The notes under the pieces: generated by a model
Told to the model about the DNA's origin: nothing
Seen by the model: the letters and a program-made list of their open reading frames with translations, nothing else
Database searches by the model: none
In this document: positions 16,420 through 24,422 of the stretch, piece by piece
Layout: each line of letters opens with the position of its first letter
How positions within the stretch are numbered: the stretch's first letter is position 1
Origin: Bradyrhizobium sp. BRP22
GTDB taxonomy: Bacteria; Pseudomonadota; Alphaproteobacteria; Rhizobiales; Xanthobacteraceae
Direction: 5' to 3'
Assembly (NCBI RefSeq): GCF_020194175.1
Contig: NZ_JADYVX010000042.1
Coordinates: 1-64,000, forward strand
DNA: 64,000 nt
Program-made: the position numbers and the translations under genes

Positions 16420-16670
16420 GCGGCGATACCCGCACCGAAAAAGAGATCGAGCGCGATGCGGACATCGGCCAAGCCATTGCTCATGATCTTTTCATGGCGA
16501 TGAACGGGATCACGGTCGGAGTCGCCTTCAACGTGCTCGGCGGCCTGGTCGAGCACTTCTTCTGCGCAATCGAATTCAAGCAGCCCCAGCACGCGCTGGA
16601 GGAGTTCGACAATTGGGTCGCCTACACACGCGGCCGCATCGAGGAGACGATCAGGGGCCGGCTGTCATGA
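16416..16670 (+). CDS. Hypothetical protein
   Basis: 84 residues, ATGA overlap. The centre GITVGVAFNVLGGLVEHFFCAIEF is hydrophobic but ends in charged residues, so a buried helix hairpin is more likely than a membrane span. Function unknown. Confidence 0.6.
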   Translation: MSGDTRTEKEIERDADIGQAIAHDLFMAMNGITVGVAFNVLGGLVEHFFCAIEFKQPQHALEEFDNWVAYTRGRIEETIRGRLS

Positions 16671-17017
16671 GCACCAACCGCAAGCCTGCGCGTCGCGCCG
16701 AGCTGGAGACCTTACCGGAGCCGACCGAAAACCAGATGGACGAGGCGATGCTGGCCTTCGAGAAATCGAGGATGCGGCACCAGTTGCTCAAGGTCGGCTC
16801 TCGGTTCGTCGTGCGGGTCCTGCCCGACATGCTGCTCCCGACGGCGAAGTTCATGGGCCTCAAAGTGCCCCCGGTGATCGATGACCCGGACGGAGCGGTG
16901 CCAGGCGACGCCTCCTACACCATCCATTACTTCGCGGATGAGCCCGCGGCGCGGCACTGGCGTGAACGCGCCATCATCCGCGAGTGCATCGCCGCGGGCT
17001 TGAGGGCTCGGCCGTGA
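16667..17017 (+). CDS. Hypothetical protein
   Basis: 116 residues, ATGA overlap at the start. Acidic and basic N-terminal part, then SRFVVRVLPDMLLPTAKFMG and a C-terminal HYFADEPAARHWRERAII. No family recognised. Confidence 0.6.
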   Translation: MSTNRKPARRAELETLPEPTENQMDEAMLAFEKSRMRHQLLKVGSRFVVRVLPDMLLPTAKFMGLKVPPVIDDPDGAVPGDASYTIHYFADEPAARHWRERAIIRECIAAGLRARP

Positions 17018-17220
17018 GCAACGCCCGCATCGTCCCCTGTGAAGCCTGCCGCACTGAGGGGCGCATCCTCCATTTCTGGGGCCGCGATTGGCACGGCAAC
17101 GATCTCGGCTGGGAGGAAGACTGCCAGCACTGTGAAGCGACCGGCGGAGAGGTCATCGAGACCCAGCCCATCACCTTGGACGACCTTGAAGAACACCCGG
17201 AGGGACTGCCTCATGACTGA
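17014..17220 (+). CDS. Small zinc-ribbon protein
   Basis: 68 residues from GTG (GTGA overlap). Cys pairs VPCEACRTEG and EDCQHCEATGG form a DnaJ-like C-x2-C zinc ribbon of the kind used by phage regulators and DNA-processing accessory proteins. The C-terminal half is acidic. Confidence 0.65.
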   Translation: MSNARIVPCEACRTEGRILHFWGRDWHGNDLGWEEDCQHCEATGGEVIETQPITLDDLEEHPEGLPHD

Positions 17221-17392
17221 GATCGTCGTCCCCTACCTGCTCGTCGGCGCGGTCTTCGCGGCCCTGATGGCTGCGCTCGAATGGCTCCTCGGCAATAAGC
17301 CCGATGCCTTCGTCACGGTGACGCTCATCCTCGGCTGGCCGATCTACCTCATTGCCGCTGCGGTCGAATTGGTGAAGGAGCATTTGCCGTGA
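17213..17392 (+). CDS. Two-helix membrane protein
   Basis: 59 residues. VVPYLLVGAVFAALMAALEWLL and FVTVTLILGWPIYLIAAAVELV form two membrane helices. It overlaps both neighbours and is the only membrane protein of the rightward early operon. Function unknown. Confidence 0.65.
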   Translation: MTEIVVPYLLVGAVFAALMAALEWLLGNKPDAFVTVTLILGWPIYLIAAAVELVKEHLP

Positions 17393-17622
17393 AGTCGAGA
17401 ACTCAAACCCGTTGGGCCCTCGTCGGTACCGCGCGCGGCACCATCTTCAGCAACACCATCAGGTACTGCCGGAAGGACGTCATCAAGGACGTGATCGCTG
17501 AGGAGCGCCGCTACTCTGTCAACGCCAGGCACGCCGACCTGTCTGACGCTCAATTCTGGCGGATCGTCAAACGGAAGCGCGGGTATATCGTCCGCCGCAT
17601 CAGCATGCGGGTGATGCGATGA
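17389..17622 (+). CDS. Small basic hypothetical protein
   Basis: 77 residues from GTG (GTGA overlap), with many Arg/Lys residues (RRYSVNARHADLSDAQFWRI, then KRKRGYIVRRISMRVMR). The charge suggests nucleic-acid contact. No family recognised. Confidence 0.6.
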   Translation: MKSRTQTRWALVGTARGTIFSNTIRYCRKDVIKDVIAEERRYSVNARHADLSDAQFWRIVKRKRGYIVRRISMRVMR

Positions 17623-17837
17623 GCAGCTTAGAGGATACCACGGGCCCCGTCATCGTCTGGCTGGACTGCGGCTACGAGGGGTGGATCCCGCGCAGCTTTC
17701 CGACCCTGCTCGACGCCGTGAAGAGCGGCGCCATCACCAGCGACAGCGTCGTCACCGGCCTTATCGACATCGCCAAGCACGTCGTCGAGCCCGAGCCCTC
17801 GCAGAGCCGCCCGCCTTCACAGCCTCCGCCGCTGTGA
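17619..17837 (+). CDS. Small hypothetical protein
   Basis: 72 residues, ATGA overlap; compact N-terminal domain (VIVWLDCGYEGWIPRSFPTL) and a Pro/Ser-rich tail. Function unknown. Confidence 0.55.
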   Translation: MSSLEDTTGPVIVWLDCGYEGWIPRSFPTLLDAVKSGAITSDSVVTGLIDIAKHVVEPEPSQSRPPSQPPPL

Positions 17838-17882
17838 ACGTGAAATCGCCCGCTTGTGAACCCCTCGCTTGTGAACTGTGAA

Positions 17883-18848
17883 ATGCCCGACCCTTTCGTG
17901 CCCGCTGACCTCGACCTCCGCGACTTCCCGAACATGCCGCTCGACGTGGTGCGGCTGCGGGATAGCGACCTGTCCGTGACGGCGACGGGCGATGAGTTTC
18001 GTGCGGCGATCCTGCTGTGGTGCGCCGCCTGGCATCAGGTGCCGGCGTCGTCGCTGCCCGATGATGACCGCATGCTGGCGCGCTTCGCAGGCTACGGGCG
18101 AGACCTGAAGGGCTGGAAGGCCGTGCGCGAGGCCGCTCTGCATGGGTTCGTCAGGTGCAGCGATGGTCGGCTCTACCACCCGGTTATCGGCGATATGGCG
18201 CTGAAGGCCGATCAGAAGCGCAAGGGCAATAGCCGCAGGACGGCGGCGGCGACCGCCGCAGCGGCAGCGGCACGGAGAGCGTTACGGGAGCGCGCGGAGA
18301 GCCGCGATGATGTCCGTAACGGATCAAACGCGGAGGACGTAACGGGTCCTAAGAGAAGGGAAGAGAAGAGAAGTGAAGAGAATACTGCTCCTAGCGGAGC
18401 AGTAGCCGCGCCGCCTTTGAAGTCGATTTTCAAGCCGGGCGACTTCGAGCTGACCGAGCGCATCATGCGCGCTCAGGGCCTCGACCCCAGCGATCCGAAG
18501 GTGGTTGGAACGACCTACTTCGCGAACAAGTGGCGCGAGGCTGGATGGCAGCCGGACCTGATCATCGCGACCATCGAGCGCCTCATGGCCAAGCGCGATA
18601 AGCCGCCGGGCAGCCTGAAATATTTCGAGGGGGCGATCGCGGACGCGCATGCGGATCTCGCGCGCGGCGTTCCCCAGGGCAGCGCCACGGGCCCGCCGCG
18701 GCCGCCACGCGCCAAGACCGCCGCCGAAGTGTTCCTCGAACTCGATGACAAGCTGAACGGACGCAACGATGCAAACGAACCTCACCAACCAGTCGAGCCT
18801 CCCAGCCAAGACCTCTCCGCAGGCCCCGGGATCATCCTGGACGCCTGA
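17883..18848 (+). CDS. DUF1376-domain replication protein
   Basis: 321 residues. The N-terminal DUF1376 (YdaU) domain (LDLRDFPNMPLDVVRLRDSD, then FRAAILLWCAAWHQVPASSLPDDD) is a winged-helix domain found in phage replication initiators analogous to lambda O. A Lys/Glu/Ala-rich linker joins a C-terminal domain (TERIMRAQGLDPSD ... WREAGWQPDLIIATIERLM). The start may instead be the GTG at 17856; the ATG at 17883 begins the conserved domain. It sits late in the early operon, before a candidate helicase loader. A candidate origin lies inside the linker coding region. Confidence 0.85.
   Translation: MPDPFVPADLDLRDFPNMPLDVVRLRDSDLSVTATGDEFRAAILLWCAAWHQVPASSLPDDDRMLARFAGYGRDLKGWKAVREAALHGFVRCSDGRLYHPVIGDMALKADQKRKGNSRRTAAATAAAAAARRALRERAESRDDVRNGSNAEDVTGPKRREEKRSEENTAPSGAVAAPPLKSIFKPGDFELTERIMRAQGLDPSDPKVVGTTYFANKWREAGWQPDLIIATIERLMAKRDKPPGSLKYFEGAIADAHADLARGVPQGSATGPPRPPRAKTAAEVFLELDDKLNGRNDANEPHQPVEPPSQDLSAGPGIILDA
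18310..18404. other. Candidate replication origin inside the initiator gene
   Basis: Within the linker of the DUF1376 gene: two copies of CGTAACGG about 24 bp apart (near 18314 and 18338), then a 30-base purine-only-like tract (18350-18382, AAGAGAAGGGAAGAGAAGAG and onward), then a perfect hairpin with a 9-bp stem TACTGCTCC / GGAGCAGTA and a 4-base loop at 18383-18404. In lambda the origin lies inside gene O, which makes this arrangement suggestive. The purine tract also encodes a normal Lys/Glu linker, so coding bias alone may explain it. Confidence 0.35.
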
Positions 18849-19614
18849 TCACGCTGTCTCGCGCATCGCGGACAACGCGCAGAACTCCCTCGCCTGGTAC
18901 GGCAACCGCGCCGTGCTGCAGCGCCAGCTCACGCCGGCCGAGAAGGAATCGATGAAAAACCGGCTCTCGGCGGTCCGCGTGACGCTGCGCAGCGCGACCG
19001 GCAGCATCGAGCACCAGCGCATCGAGCGCGCGGTCGCGGCTGCCCTCACCGGCTACGGCAAGGCCGATCAGCCGACCGTCGCCGCCTATTCGCGGCTGCT
19101 GTCAGACCTGCCGGCGTGGGCCGTCGAGCAGGCGTGCGACGACATCCGCCGCGGCGCAGCCACTGGCGTCAACCCGAACTATCCGCCGGCCGCACCGGCA
19201 ATCCACAAGCTCGCCGACGAGAAGATGGAAGGCGCCCGCGCCGAGAAGGACCGGCTGACCCTGCTGCTGACCGCGCCGGTCGAGGAAGCCAGGCCGAGCG
19301 CTACCCCAGAGGAGCGCGCGCGCGTCTCCGCCTCGCTTCAGAACTTCCACGACACCGTGGCCGGCAACCCGCAGGAGAGCGAGCAGCGCAAGCTCGAGCG
19401 TCAGGAGGCCGAGAGCAAGCGCGCGGCCCACGAGGAGCACAAGCGCCGCATGGAGTACATCATGCAGGGCTTCGAGCCGCCCACCAACAAGCACGGCATC
19501 ACGATGTCGATGTCGCTGGCGCGCGCCATGCAGCTCCCGCTGACGCGCCGCAAGCCTGCGCCGCCGCCGCGGCACGAGTTTTCACCAGAGGAGGATGGCC
19601 ATGGGAATGGCTGA
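18769..19614 (+). CDS. Hypothetical replication-associated protein
   Basis: 281 residues, overlapping the end of the DUF1376 gene by 80 bases. An N-terminal helical domain (LTGYGKADQPTVAAYSRLLSDLPAWAVEQACDDI, then GVNPNYPPAAPAIHKLAD) is followed by a long charged coiled coil and a tail MSMSLARAMQLPL. Its position right after an initiator-like gene is that of lambda P or DnaC-type helicase loaders. It lacks Walker motifs, so an AAA-type loader is excluded; a P-type loader is possible. Confidence 0.75.
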   Translation: MQTNLTNQSSLPAKTSPQAPGSSWTPDHAVSRIADNAQNSLAWYGNRAVLQRQLTPAEKESMKNRLSAVRVTLRSATGSIEHQRIERAVAAALTGYGKADQPTVAAYSRLLSDLPAWAVEQACDDIRRGAATGVNPNYPPAAPAIHKLADEKMEGARAEKDRLTLLLTAPVEEARPSATPEERARVSASLQNFHDTVAGNPQESEQRKLERQEAESKRAAHEEHKRRMEYIMQGFEPPTNKHGITMSMSLARAMQLPLTRRKPAPPPRHEFSPEEDGHGNG

Positions 19615-19795
19615 CGACCAAGAGGCGGCGCTGCCGGCCGACTACTTCGCGCACGATCCGGCTCAATTGGCCGCCGCGCTCGATCGCCTGATTTCCGAAG
19701 ACGACAATCGCGAACACGAGCAGGTCTCCCTGACCCTGTACCGCGAAGAATGGATCGTCGTCATCGGCGCGCTGCGCAAACTGAAGCGCAAATGA
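19601..19795 (+). CDS. Small hypothetical protein
   Basis: 64 residues from the second of three close ATGs; this one has GGAGG seven bases upstream. Acidic, with SLTLYREEWIVVIGALRKLKRK at the end. No family recognised. Confidence 0.65.
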   Translation: MGMADDQEAALPADYFAHDPAQLAAALDRLISEDDNREHEQVSLTLYREEWIVVIGALRKLKRK

Positions 19796-19965
19796 GGCGC
19801 TCACCAGAAGCAGCGGAGCGCGGCAAGCTCATCACGGACACGCTCGCCAACGTCGAGAAAGCGCTGGGGCCGAAGCAGATCGCCCAAGCGAAGGTGCTGG
19901 CGAGCAAACTGATCTTGGCGGGCTTCGCGGTGACGCCGCTCCCGCCGCATCCAACTGACCAGTAG
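19792..19965 (+). CDS. Small hypothetical protein
   Basis: 57 residues, ATGA overlap. Helical (LITDTLANVEKALGPKQIAQ) with a Pro-rich end. Function unknown. Confidence 0.55.
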   Translation: MRRSPEAAERGKLITDTLANVEKALGPKQIAQAKVLASKLILAGFAVTPLPPHPTDQ

Positions 19966-20010
19966 CGCGTACCCACGTTTCAACCAATTCCGGGGGCGGA
20001 AGAGGACCGA

Positions 20011-20859
20011 ATGTTGGCACTATCCAAGAAACCTTATGACCCGAGCGCGCGTCCGCCATCGGACCGAAAGCCATCGGGCGACAAGAAGGCGGGCATTGCG
20101 CCCACCGTGTTCTATCGGCTCAGGGAGCACGGCGCTCGGCTAGGCGCAGATCCGCGCCTCGCCACCGTCCTGGGGCGCATGGGGCTGTTCAAGGAGCTGT
20201 CCGACGGCGAGGTCGACGCCGGCTTCAAGATCGCCGAGATCTACGGTCGCTACGAGAGCCTGAAGGGCATGCCGCGCCGATCGGCGGCATCGCCATCGTA
20301 CGAACGCGGCTTCGGCTCGAAGGATAGCCTCGACACCGACCGCATGCTGCCGGACGAGCTCAAGAAACACCAGCGGGCGGTCAAGCGCGCGACCAAGGCG
20401 TTCGATCGCCTGCAGCGGCTCATGCCCGACGATCGCCTGCGCGACCTGATCGAGCGCGTGTGCTGCAATAACGAGGAGATCAACCCGGTGCTGAAGCCGG
20501 GCCTCGCCCAGACGCTCCACAGCATCGCGGTCTCGATGGGTCTGATCCGAGAGACCAAGGCCACGCCGAAGCCCAAGGCGAAGCGGGACGACGGCATGCT
20601 GCTCGTCCAGGCCGCGGTCGACGCGCTGGTGCAATGGTTCGACGAGCGCAATTCCAAGCCCACGCATTTCAGCCTGGTCAGCAACCCGGACTGGAAGACA
20701 AGCCGCGGCGTCACCGGATCGGACGGCCGCTATCACCACACAATCCCGGTACCGCTGCGCGGACTCACCGCCGAGCAGATGGGCGCCATGCTCCGCCTCG
20801 CCTGCGCCGCGGCTGGAATGCTCGAGATCGCTGACGCAGGAACGGGAGAAGTCACATGA
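20011..20859 (+). CDS. Conserved phage protein at the end of the early operon
   Basis: 282 residues. N-terminal basic segment, then VFYRLREHGARLGADPRLATVLGRM and GFKIAEIYGRYESL, a helical middle (KAFDRLQRLMPDDRLRDLIERVCCNNEEINPVLKPGLAQ), a Lys-rich linker and a C-terminal domain. It is the last large gene before the cargo region and the late genes, the usual position of a late regulator or antiterminator (lambda Q, DUF1133 and others). I see no specific motif for that. Function unknown. Confidence 0.7.
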   Translation: MLALSKKPYDPSARPPSDRKPSGDKKAGIAPTVFYRLREHGARLGADPRLATVLGRMGLFKELSDGEVDAGFKIAEIYGRYESLKGMPRRSAASPSYERGFGSKDSLDTDRMLPDELKKHQRAVKRATKAFDRLQRLMPDDRLRDLIERVCCNNEEINPVLKPGLAQTLHSIAVSMGLIRETKATPKPKAKRDDGMLLVQAAVDALVQWFDERNSKPTHFSLVSNPDWKTSRGVTGSDGRYHHTIPVPLRGLTAEQMGAMLRLACAAAGMLEIADAGTGEVT

Positions 20860-21047
20860 TGCCAACCTGCAGGACGTGCCGCTTCATGGTGCCGCTCGAT
20901 GGGCAAGAGGACACGGGCATCTGCCACCGACATCCGCCTAAGGCGACCATCGCACCAAACGGCGCGATGGGCTCGACCTACGACATCCCCGTCGGGCTCG
21001 ACAAGCCAGGTTGCGGCGAGCACAAGCCGAAGCGATGGTGGCGGTGA
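20856..21047 (+). CDS. Small Cys-rich phage protein
   Basis: 63 residues. CRTCRFMVPLDGQEDTGICHRHPP plus a C-terminal GCGEH make a four-Cys/His site, a common layout of small phage and bacterial zinc or iron-sulfur proteins. ATGA overlap with the previous gene. After it the early operon ends and about 200 bases have no gene on this strand. Confidence 0.7.
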   Translation: MMPTCRTCRFMVPLDGQEDTGICHRHPPKATIAPNGAMGSTYDIPVGLDKPGCGEHKPKRWWR

Positions 21048-21248
21048 CGCCGCTGATACTCTCCGGCCGCTGCGATAACAGCCCATATGGCGAAAAGAAC
21101 CTAGCCATTGCAGCGAAAATAGCGGGTAGCGACTGAGCAACCTCCCATTGAACATCGGCAAAGGCGCCACTATTCTGGTGGCTCATCCCGACAGCCTTTT
21201 TCTGGCACGTAAACGGGATACTGATGTTTTCACTGCGGGAGGCTGGGG

Positions 21249-22913
21249 ATGACTTTCAATTTATCTATTCCACGCGGCAACGGAATTGCTCTCGACCTGG
21301 CTATAAAGGCGGGCGAGGTTATGCTCATGCTTGGCGCCAACGGCACAGGCAAATCGAGCCTGATGCATCGCTTCTACAGCACGCACATTCATATTGCTCG
21401 CCGAATTTCGGCGCATCGCCAGACTTGGTTCGAATCCAACGCCATCACACTTTCCCCGTTCGCGCGGAATCAAACGGAAACTAATATCCGATCGGTAGAT
21501 AGCGATCCCCGAGCCCGGTGGATGGAGTACGATTCAGCCTCGCGCGCCAGCATGGCCATTTACGATCTCGTGGACGCTGAAAATGTGCAAGCGCGCAAAA
21601 TCGCGGGCGCTGCTTACGGCGACGATCTTGCTCGCGTCAAGAAGCTGGCGAAGGAGGATCCTCCGATCAAAATCGTCAACGAGCTCCTCAGGCTTTCAAA
21701 TATTCCCGTGACGATAACAGTCCAAGAGAACTCGAATATCATGGCCAGCAAGAACGGAAGTGCTCCCTACAGCATTGCCGAGCTTTCTGATGGAGAGCGC
21801 AATGCCATCCTCATTGCGGCAAATGTTCTGACTGCCAAACAAGGTAGCCTTCTGCTTATCGATGAGCCTGAACGGCACCTCCACCGGTCCATAATTTCGC
21901 CTCTGCTAACCTTATTGTTCGCCAAGCGCCCCGATTGTGCATTTGTTGTCTCAACGCATGATCTGATGTTGCCACTGGACAATCCCAGCGCGCGAACGCT
22001 GCTGGTTCGAGGCTGTACGTATGATGGATCGACTGTGACCGCCTGGGATGCCGATGTCTTGTCGCCTGATTTGGGGATCGATGACGATCTCAAGAGGGAC
22101 ATTCTCGGCGCGCGACGGAGAATTCTCTTCGTCGAAGGCGACGCCGAAAGGAGTCTCGACAAACCGCTCTACAGTCTCGTCTTTCCTGAAGTGTCGGTGA
22201 TCGCGAAGGCCAGCTGTCGTGATGTCGAGCGAGCGGTCTTTAGCATCAGGGATGCTGATGGATTCCACTGGCTCGATGCATTCGGCCTTGTAGACAACGA
22301 CAGCAGGGCTCAGTCAGAGCTGGATCGACTAAAGGGCGGCGGCGTCTACTCAACCGCGGCTTTCTCTGTGGAGGGCGTCTATTATCACCCTGAGATTCAG
22401 CGGCGAGTTGCCGAGCGACATGCAGCAACTACCGGCGACGACTTCAACAAGTGCTTTGCCGACGCAACTTCAGCGGCGATCACGGCCATCACTCCTCACG
22501 TAAAGCGCCTCAGTGAACGAATTGCCGAAAAGCGAGTCCGCGAGGAGTTCTTCGCGCATATCCCCAACAAAGCGCAAATTGCCGCCGCCGAATCTGTAAG
22601 TATCTCGATCGATGTTCCCAAGATTGTTGAAGCGGAACGCCAGCGCCTTCAGAACGCTCTCGATGCGGGCGATCTTACAACAGTGATCTCGCGTTATCCA
22701 GTTCGGGAGACGCCGGCACTGAAAGAGATTGCTCTAAAGCTAGGTCTTCAAAGTCGTGATCAATATGAAGGCGCCGTCCGTAGACTTCTAATGGACGACC
22801 CAAACGCTTTGATATTCGTCAGATCGCTTTTTGGTACCTTGGCAGCCGACATTGCGGCGGACACTACAAATGCCGAAACGCACATGACGAGTACGTCAGG
22901 CATTGTCGCCTGA
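21249..22913 (+). CDS. AAA ATPase fused to TOPRIM/DUF4435 domain (PARIS AriA/AriB-like)
   Basis: 554 residues. Residues 1-280 are an ABC-type AAA ATPase: Walker A GANGTGKSS (29-37), a signature-like LSDGERNA (about 179-186), Walker B LLLIDEPE (about 201-208) and a switch STHD (about 235). Residues 288-554 match a DUF4435/TOPRIM nuclease: FVEGDAERSLDKPLY (acidic Glu near 295) and VDNDSRA (about 349). This order is that of the PARIS anti-phage system, whose AriA and AriB parts also occur as one fused chain; OLD nucleases are the next nearest. It has its own GGGAGG site and non-coding flanks, so it is a cargo gene. Its protein-level start and domains are clear; the defence role is inferred. Confidence 0.85.
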   Translation: MTFNLSIPRGNGIALDLAIKAGEVMLMLGANGTGKSSLMHRFYSTHIHIARRISAHRQTWFESNAITLSPFARNQTETNIRSVDSDPRARWMEYDSASRASMAIYDLVDAENVQARKIAGAAYGDDLARVKKLAKEDPPIKIVNELLRLSNIPVTITVQENSNIMASKNGSAPYSIAELSDGERNAILIAANVLTAKQGSLLLIDEPERHLHRSIISPLLTLLFAKRPDCAFVVSTHDLMLPLDNPSARTLLVRGCTYDGSTVTAWDADVLSPDLGIDDDLKRDILGARRRILFVEGDAERSLDKPLYSLVFPEVSVIAKASCRDVERAVFSIRDADGFHWLDAFGLVDNDSRAQSELDRLKGGGVYSTAAFSVEGVYYHPEIQRRVAERHAATTGDDFNKCFADATSAAITAITPHVKRLSERIAEKRVREEFFAHIPNKAQIAAAESVSISIDVPKIVEAERQRLQNALDAGDLTTVISRYPVRETPALKEIALKLGLQSRDQYEGAVRRLLMDDPNALIFVRSLFGTLAADIAADTTNAETHMTSTSGIVA

Positions 22914-22981
22914 CCAGCTACTCTGCTCGAAATCCAGGCGCTGTGGGGCGGCTTCCTCTCGCTAAAGACGGGCCGTCCGCG

Positions 22982-23431
22982 CTAGCGACGCTTGTAGCGC
23001 ATTTTGGCGGGTGCTGCGTCTGCCATCCGTACCCAACAATAGCCTTTGGCTAGCCCATTGTCGCCGCCAATCTTCTTTCTCGCGTGCCATTTGCATCGGA
23101 GCCAGCCCGCGCCGGCGGACACCGCATTAACGTAGTGAGTGGCGCCGCCTCCCTCTATTTCTACACCCGCTTTGACATCCACAAAACTTTTGCCTGCAGG
23201 GGGGTAATAGTCCAGGGTCATCGTGAGCTCGCCGGAATCCGCGTGCACTTCATGTATCGGCGTGTAGCATAGCTGCGCATCGCAATATGCTACTGGAAAA
23301 TCGGTCACTGGAGTTGGAAATGAAAATGGAAAAAAAGGTGGCGTGGCGGGCAAGAGTTGAGCGGACACCGAAACAACTGAACCCGCCAAGCCCGCGATAA
23401 TCAATAGCTGCAGTTTGATTGCCTTGAGCAC
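22982..23431 (-). CDS. Exported protein of unknown function
   Basis: 149 residues from a GTG with GGAGG six bases upstream. Residues 1-24 (LKAIKLQLLIIAGLAGSVVSVSA) are a Sec signal peptide with an A-x-A-type site. The mature part is beta-rich with four cysteines (AYCDAQLCYTP, LRCKWHARK, KGYCWVRM), which could form disulfides in the periplasm. It faces against all neighbours and lies in the cargo region. Possible receptor-masking or host-fitness role; no family recognised. Confidence 0.7.
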   Translation of the reverse strand: MLKAIKLQLLIIAGLAGSVVSVSAQLLPATPPFFPFSFPTPVTDFPVAYCDAQLCYTPIHEVHADSGELTMTLDYYPPAGKSFVDVKAGVEIEGGGATHYVNAVSAGAGWLRCKWHARKKIGGDNGLAKGYCWVRMADAAPAKMRYKRR

Positions 23432-23904
23432 GACACCCTCCAAAATTGTTTGAAATCAAAGACTGTTTGAAAATTACTCTCTGACCGTTAGCTGTATTTC
23501 AAATAGCAAAAACCACCGTTTGCGTGATCAGCAACTCTGGGTGGCGGCTAGAGTTTGCCCTAAATCCGAGCAGCTGTCACAACTTAGGGGAGCGTGCGAC
23601 ATTTCGTCCACTTTATCGCGATCTAGCTGAGTTGCCGCGATGGTTCGAGTCGGAGTGCGCGAGATTTGTGAAATCGGCTGTGAGCAGCGCAAGTGCTTGT
23701 GCTGCAGGGGTATTGCGCGCTTTTGCAAAATTCGTAAGGTGGAAATCACTAAGGCGACGTGATTCGCCTGAAATTCAAACCCGGCCCGATCCTCGGCGCC
23801 GGGTTTTGTCGTTTCCGAGATACCCAGAGCGCGGTTGCCGACAGGCGCGTCAGATCAAGGGCGGCTGCAGCGGCAACGCGGCCTTCCGACCACCAGAGGT
23901 CCAG
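23432..23904. other. Non-coding stretch of the cargo region
   Basis: About 470 bases without a supported gene. The first 100 bases are AT-rich and repeat-like (TTGTTTGAAAT, CTGTTTGAAAAT) and probably contain the promoter of the exported protein. The rest shows no coding pattern. An intrinsic-terminator-like hairpin lies at 23777-23807. Confidence 0.5.
23777..23807 (+). terminator. Intrinsic terminator-like hairpin
   Basis: AAACCCGGC (23777-23785) pairs with GCCGGGTTT (23798-23806), nine pairs, followed by TTTTG on the plus strand and preceded by an A-rich run that would serve on the minus strand. It could insulate the cargo region from the downstream late genes. Confidence 0.6.
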
Positions 23905-24093
23905 ATGAAGAAGCTGATTGTGACTGCCAAGGCAAATGGCCAGGAGCACGAGACCACCCAAACCGTGCCGGCCGGCGCCGAGCACGCCGCGATGCTCATG
24001 GCGGTGTCGAACATGATCAACACGCTTCAGGCCGCGCAGTTCTCCATTGAGGAGCTGCACGTCACCTTCTCTGCGACCGAGCCGAACACGTAA
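23905..24093 (+). CDS. Small conserved protein
   Basis: 62 residues (MKKLIVTAKANGQEHETTQT), with AGAGG upstream. A beta hairpin is followed by a helix HAAMLMAVSNMINTLQAAQF and an acidic end. Small proteins of this type occur in rhizobial prophages, from memory. It stands alone between the terminator and a gene-poor interval. Confidence 0.65.
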   Translation: MKKLIVTAKANGQEHETTQTVPAGAEHAAMLMAVSNMINTLQAAQFSIEELHVTFSATEPNT

Positions 24094-24287
24094 TTCCGAG
24101 GAGGAGCGCCGCGGGGCCTCTTCGTCCGTTGCGCTGGGGACAAGGTCGCCAGCGGGTATGAAACGGCGGGCGAAAACAGCGGCAACTATCCACCCAGAGA
24201 CGGCGGTCACGCTCCGATGTACAGCGGACCGCCCTGTTACTCTTTAGGCGGATAGCTCGGCCCGATCCGCGTGCTTTGTCGCTGGGA

Positions 24288-24422
24288 TCAGTGGTGTCCC
24301 AACATCAAGAGAAAGTAGCCGACCGCAAGAAGTCCGTAGGCTATCGTTGTGATTTCGATTTCGGACGCGACAGCTACCGCCACAACGACAGCAACCATTA
24401 TCAGTTGCGCAATCTTCGACAT
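24288..24422 (-). CDS. Possible small membrane protein
   Basis: 44 residues: SKIAQLIMVAVVVAVAVA and TTIAYGLLAVGYFLLMLG would form two membrane helices. It has a clean ATG and stop but no good ribosome site. No competing gene lies on the other strand. The hydrophobic pattern is unlikely by chance, but coding status is uncertain. Confidence 0.4.
   Translation of the reverse strand: MSKIAQLIMVAVVVAVAVASEIEITTIAYGLLAVGYFLLMLGHH

Noticed and set aside
20938..21186. Minus-strand frame starting MSHQNSGAFADVQWEVAQ in the gap before the ATPase gene
   Set aside because: Only its first third looks protein-like. It then runs through the opposite strand of the Cys-rich gene with shadow composition, and no ribosome site precedes it.
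23524..23904. N-terminal extension of the small gene at 23905 through the upstream frame
   Set aside because: The extension crosses an intrinsic-terminator-like hairpin and has unbalanced composition. The ATG at 23905 has its own AGAGG site and begins the plausible protein.
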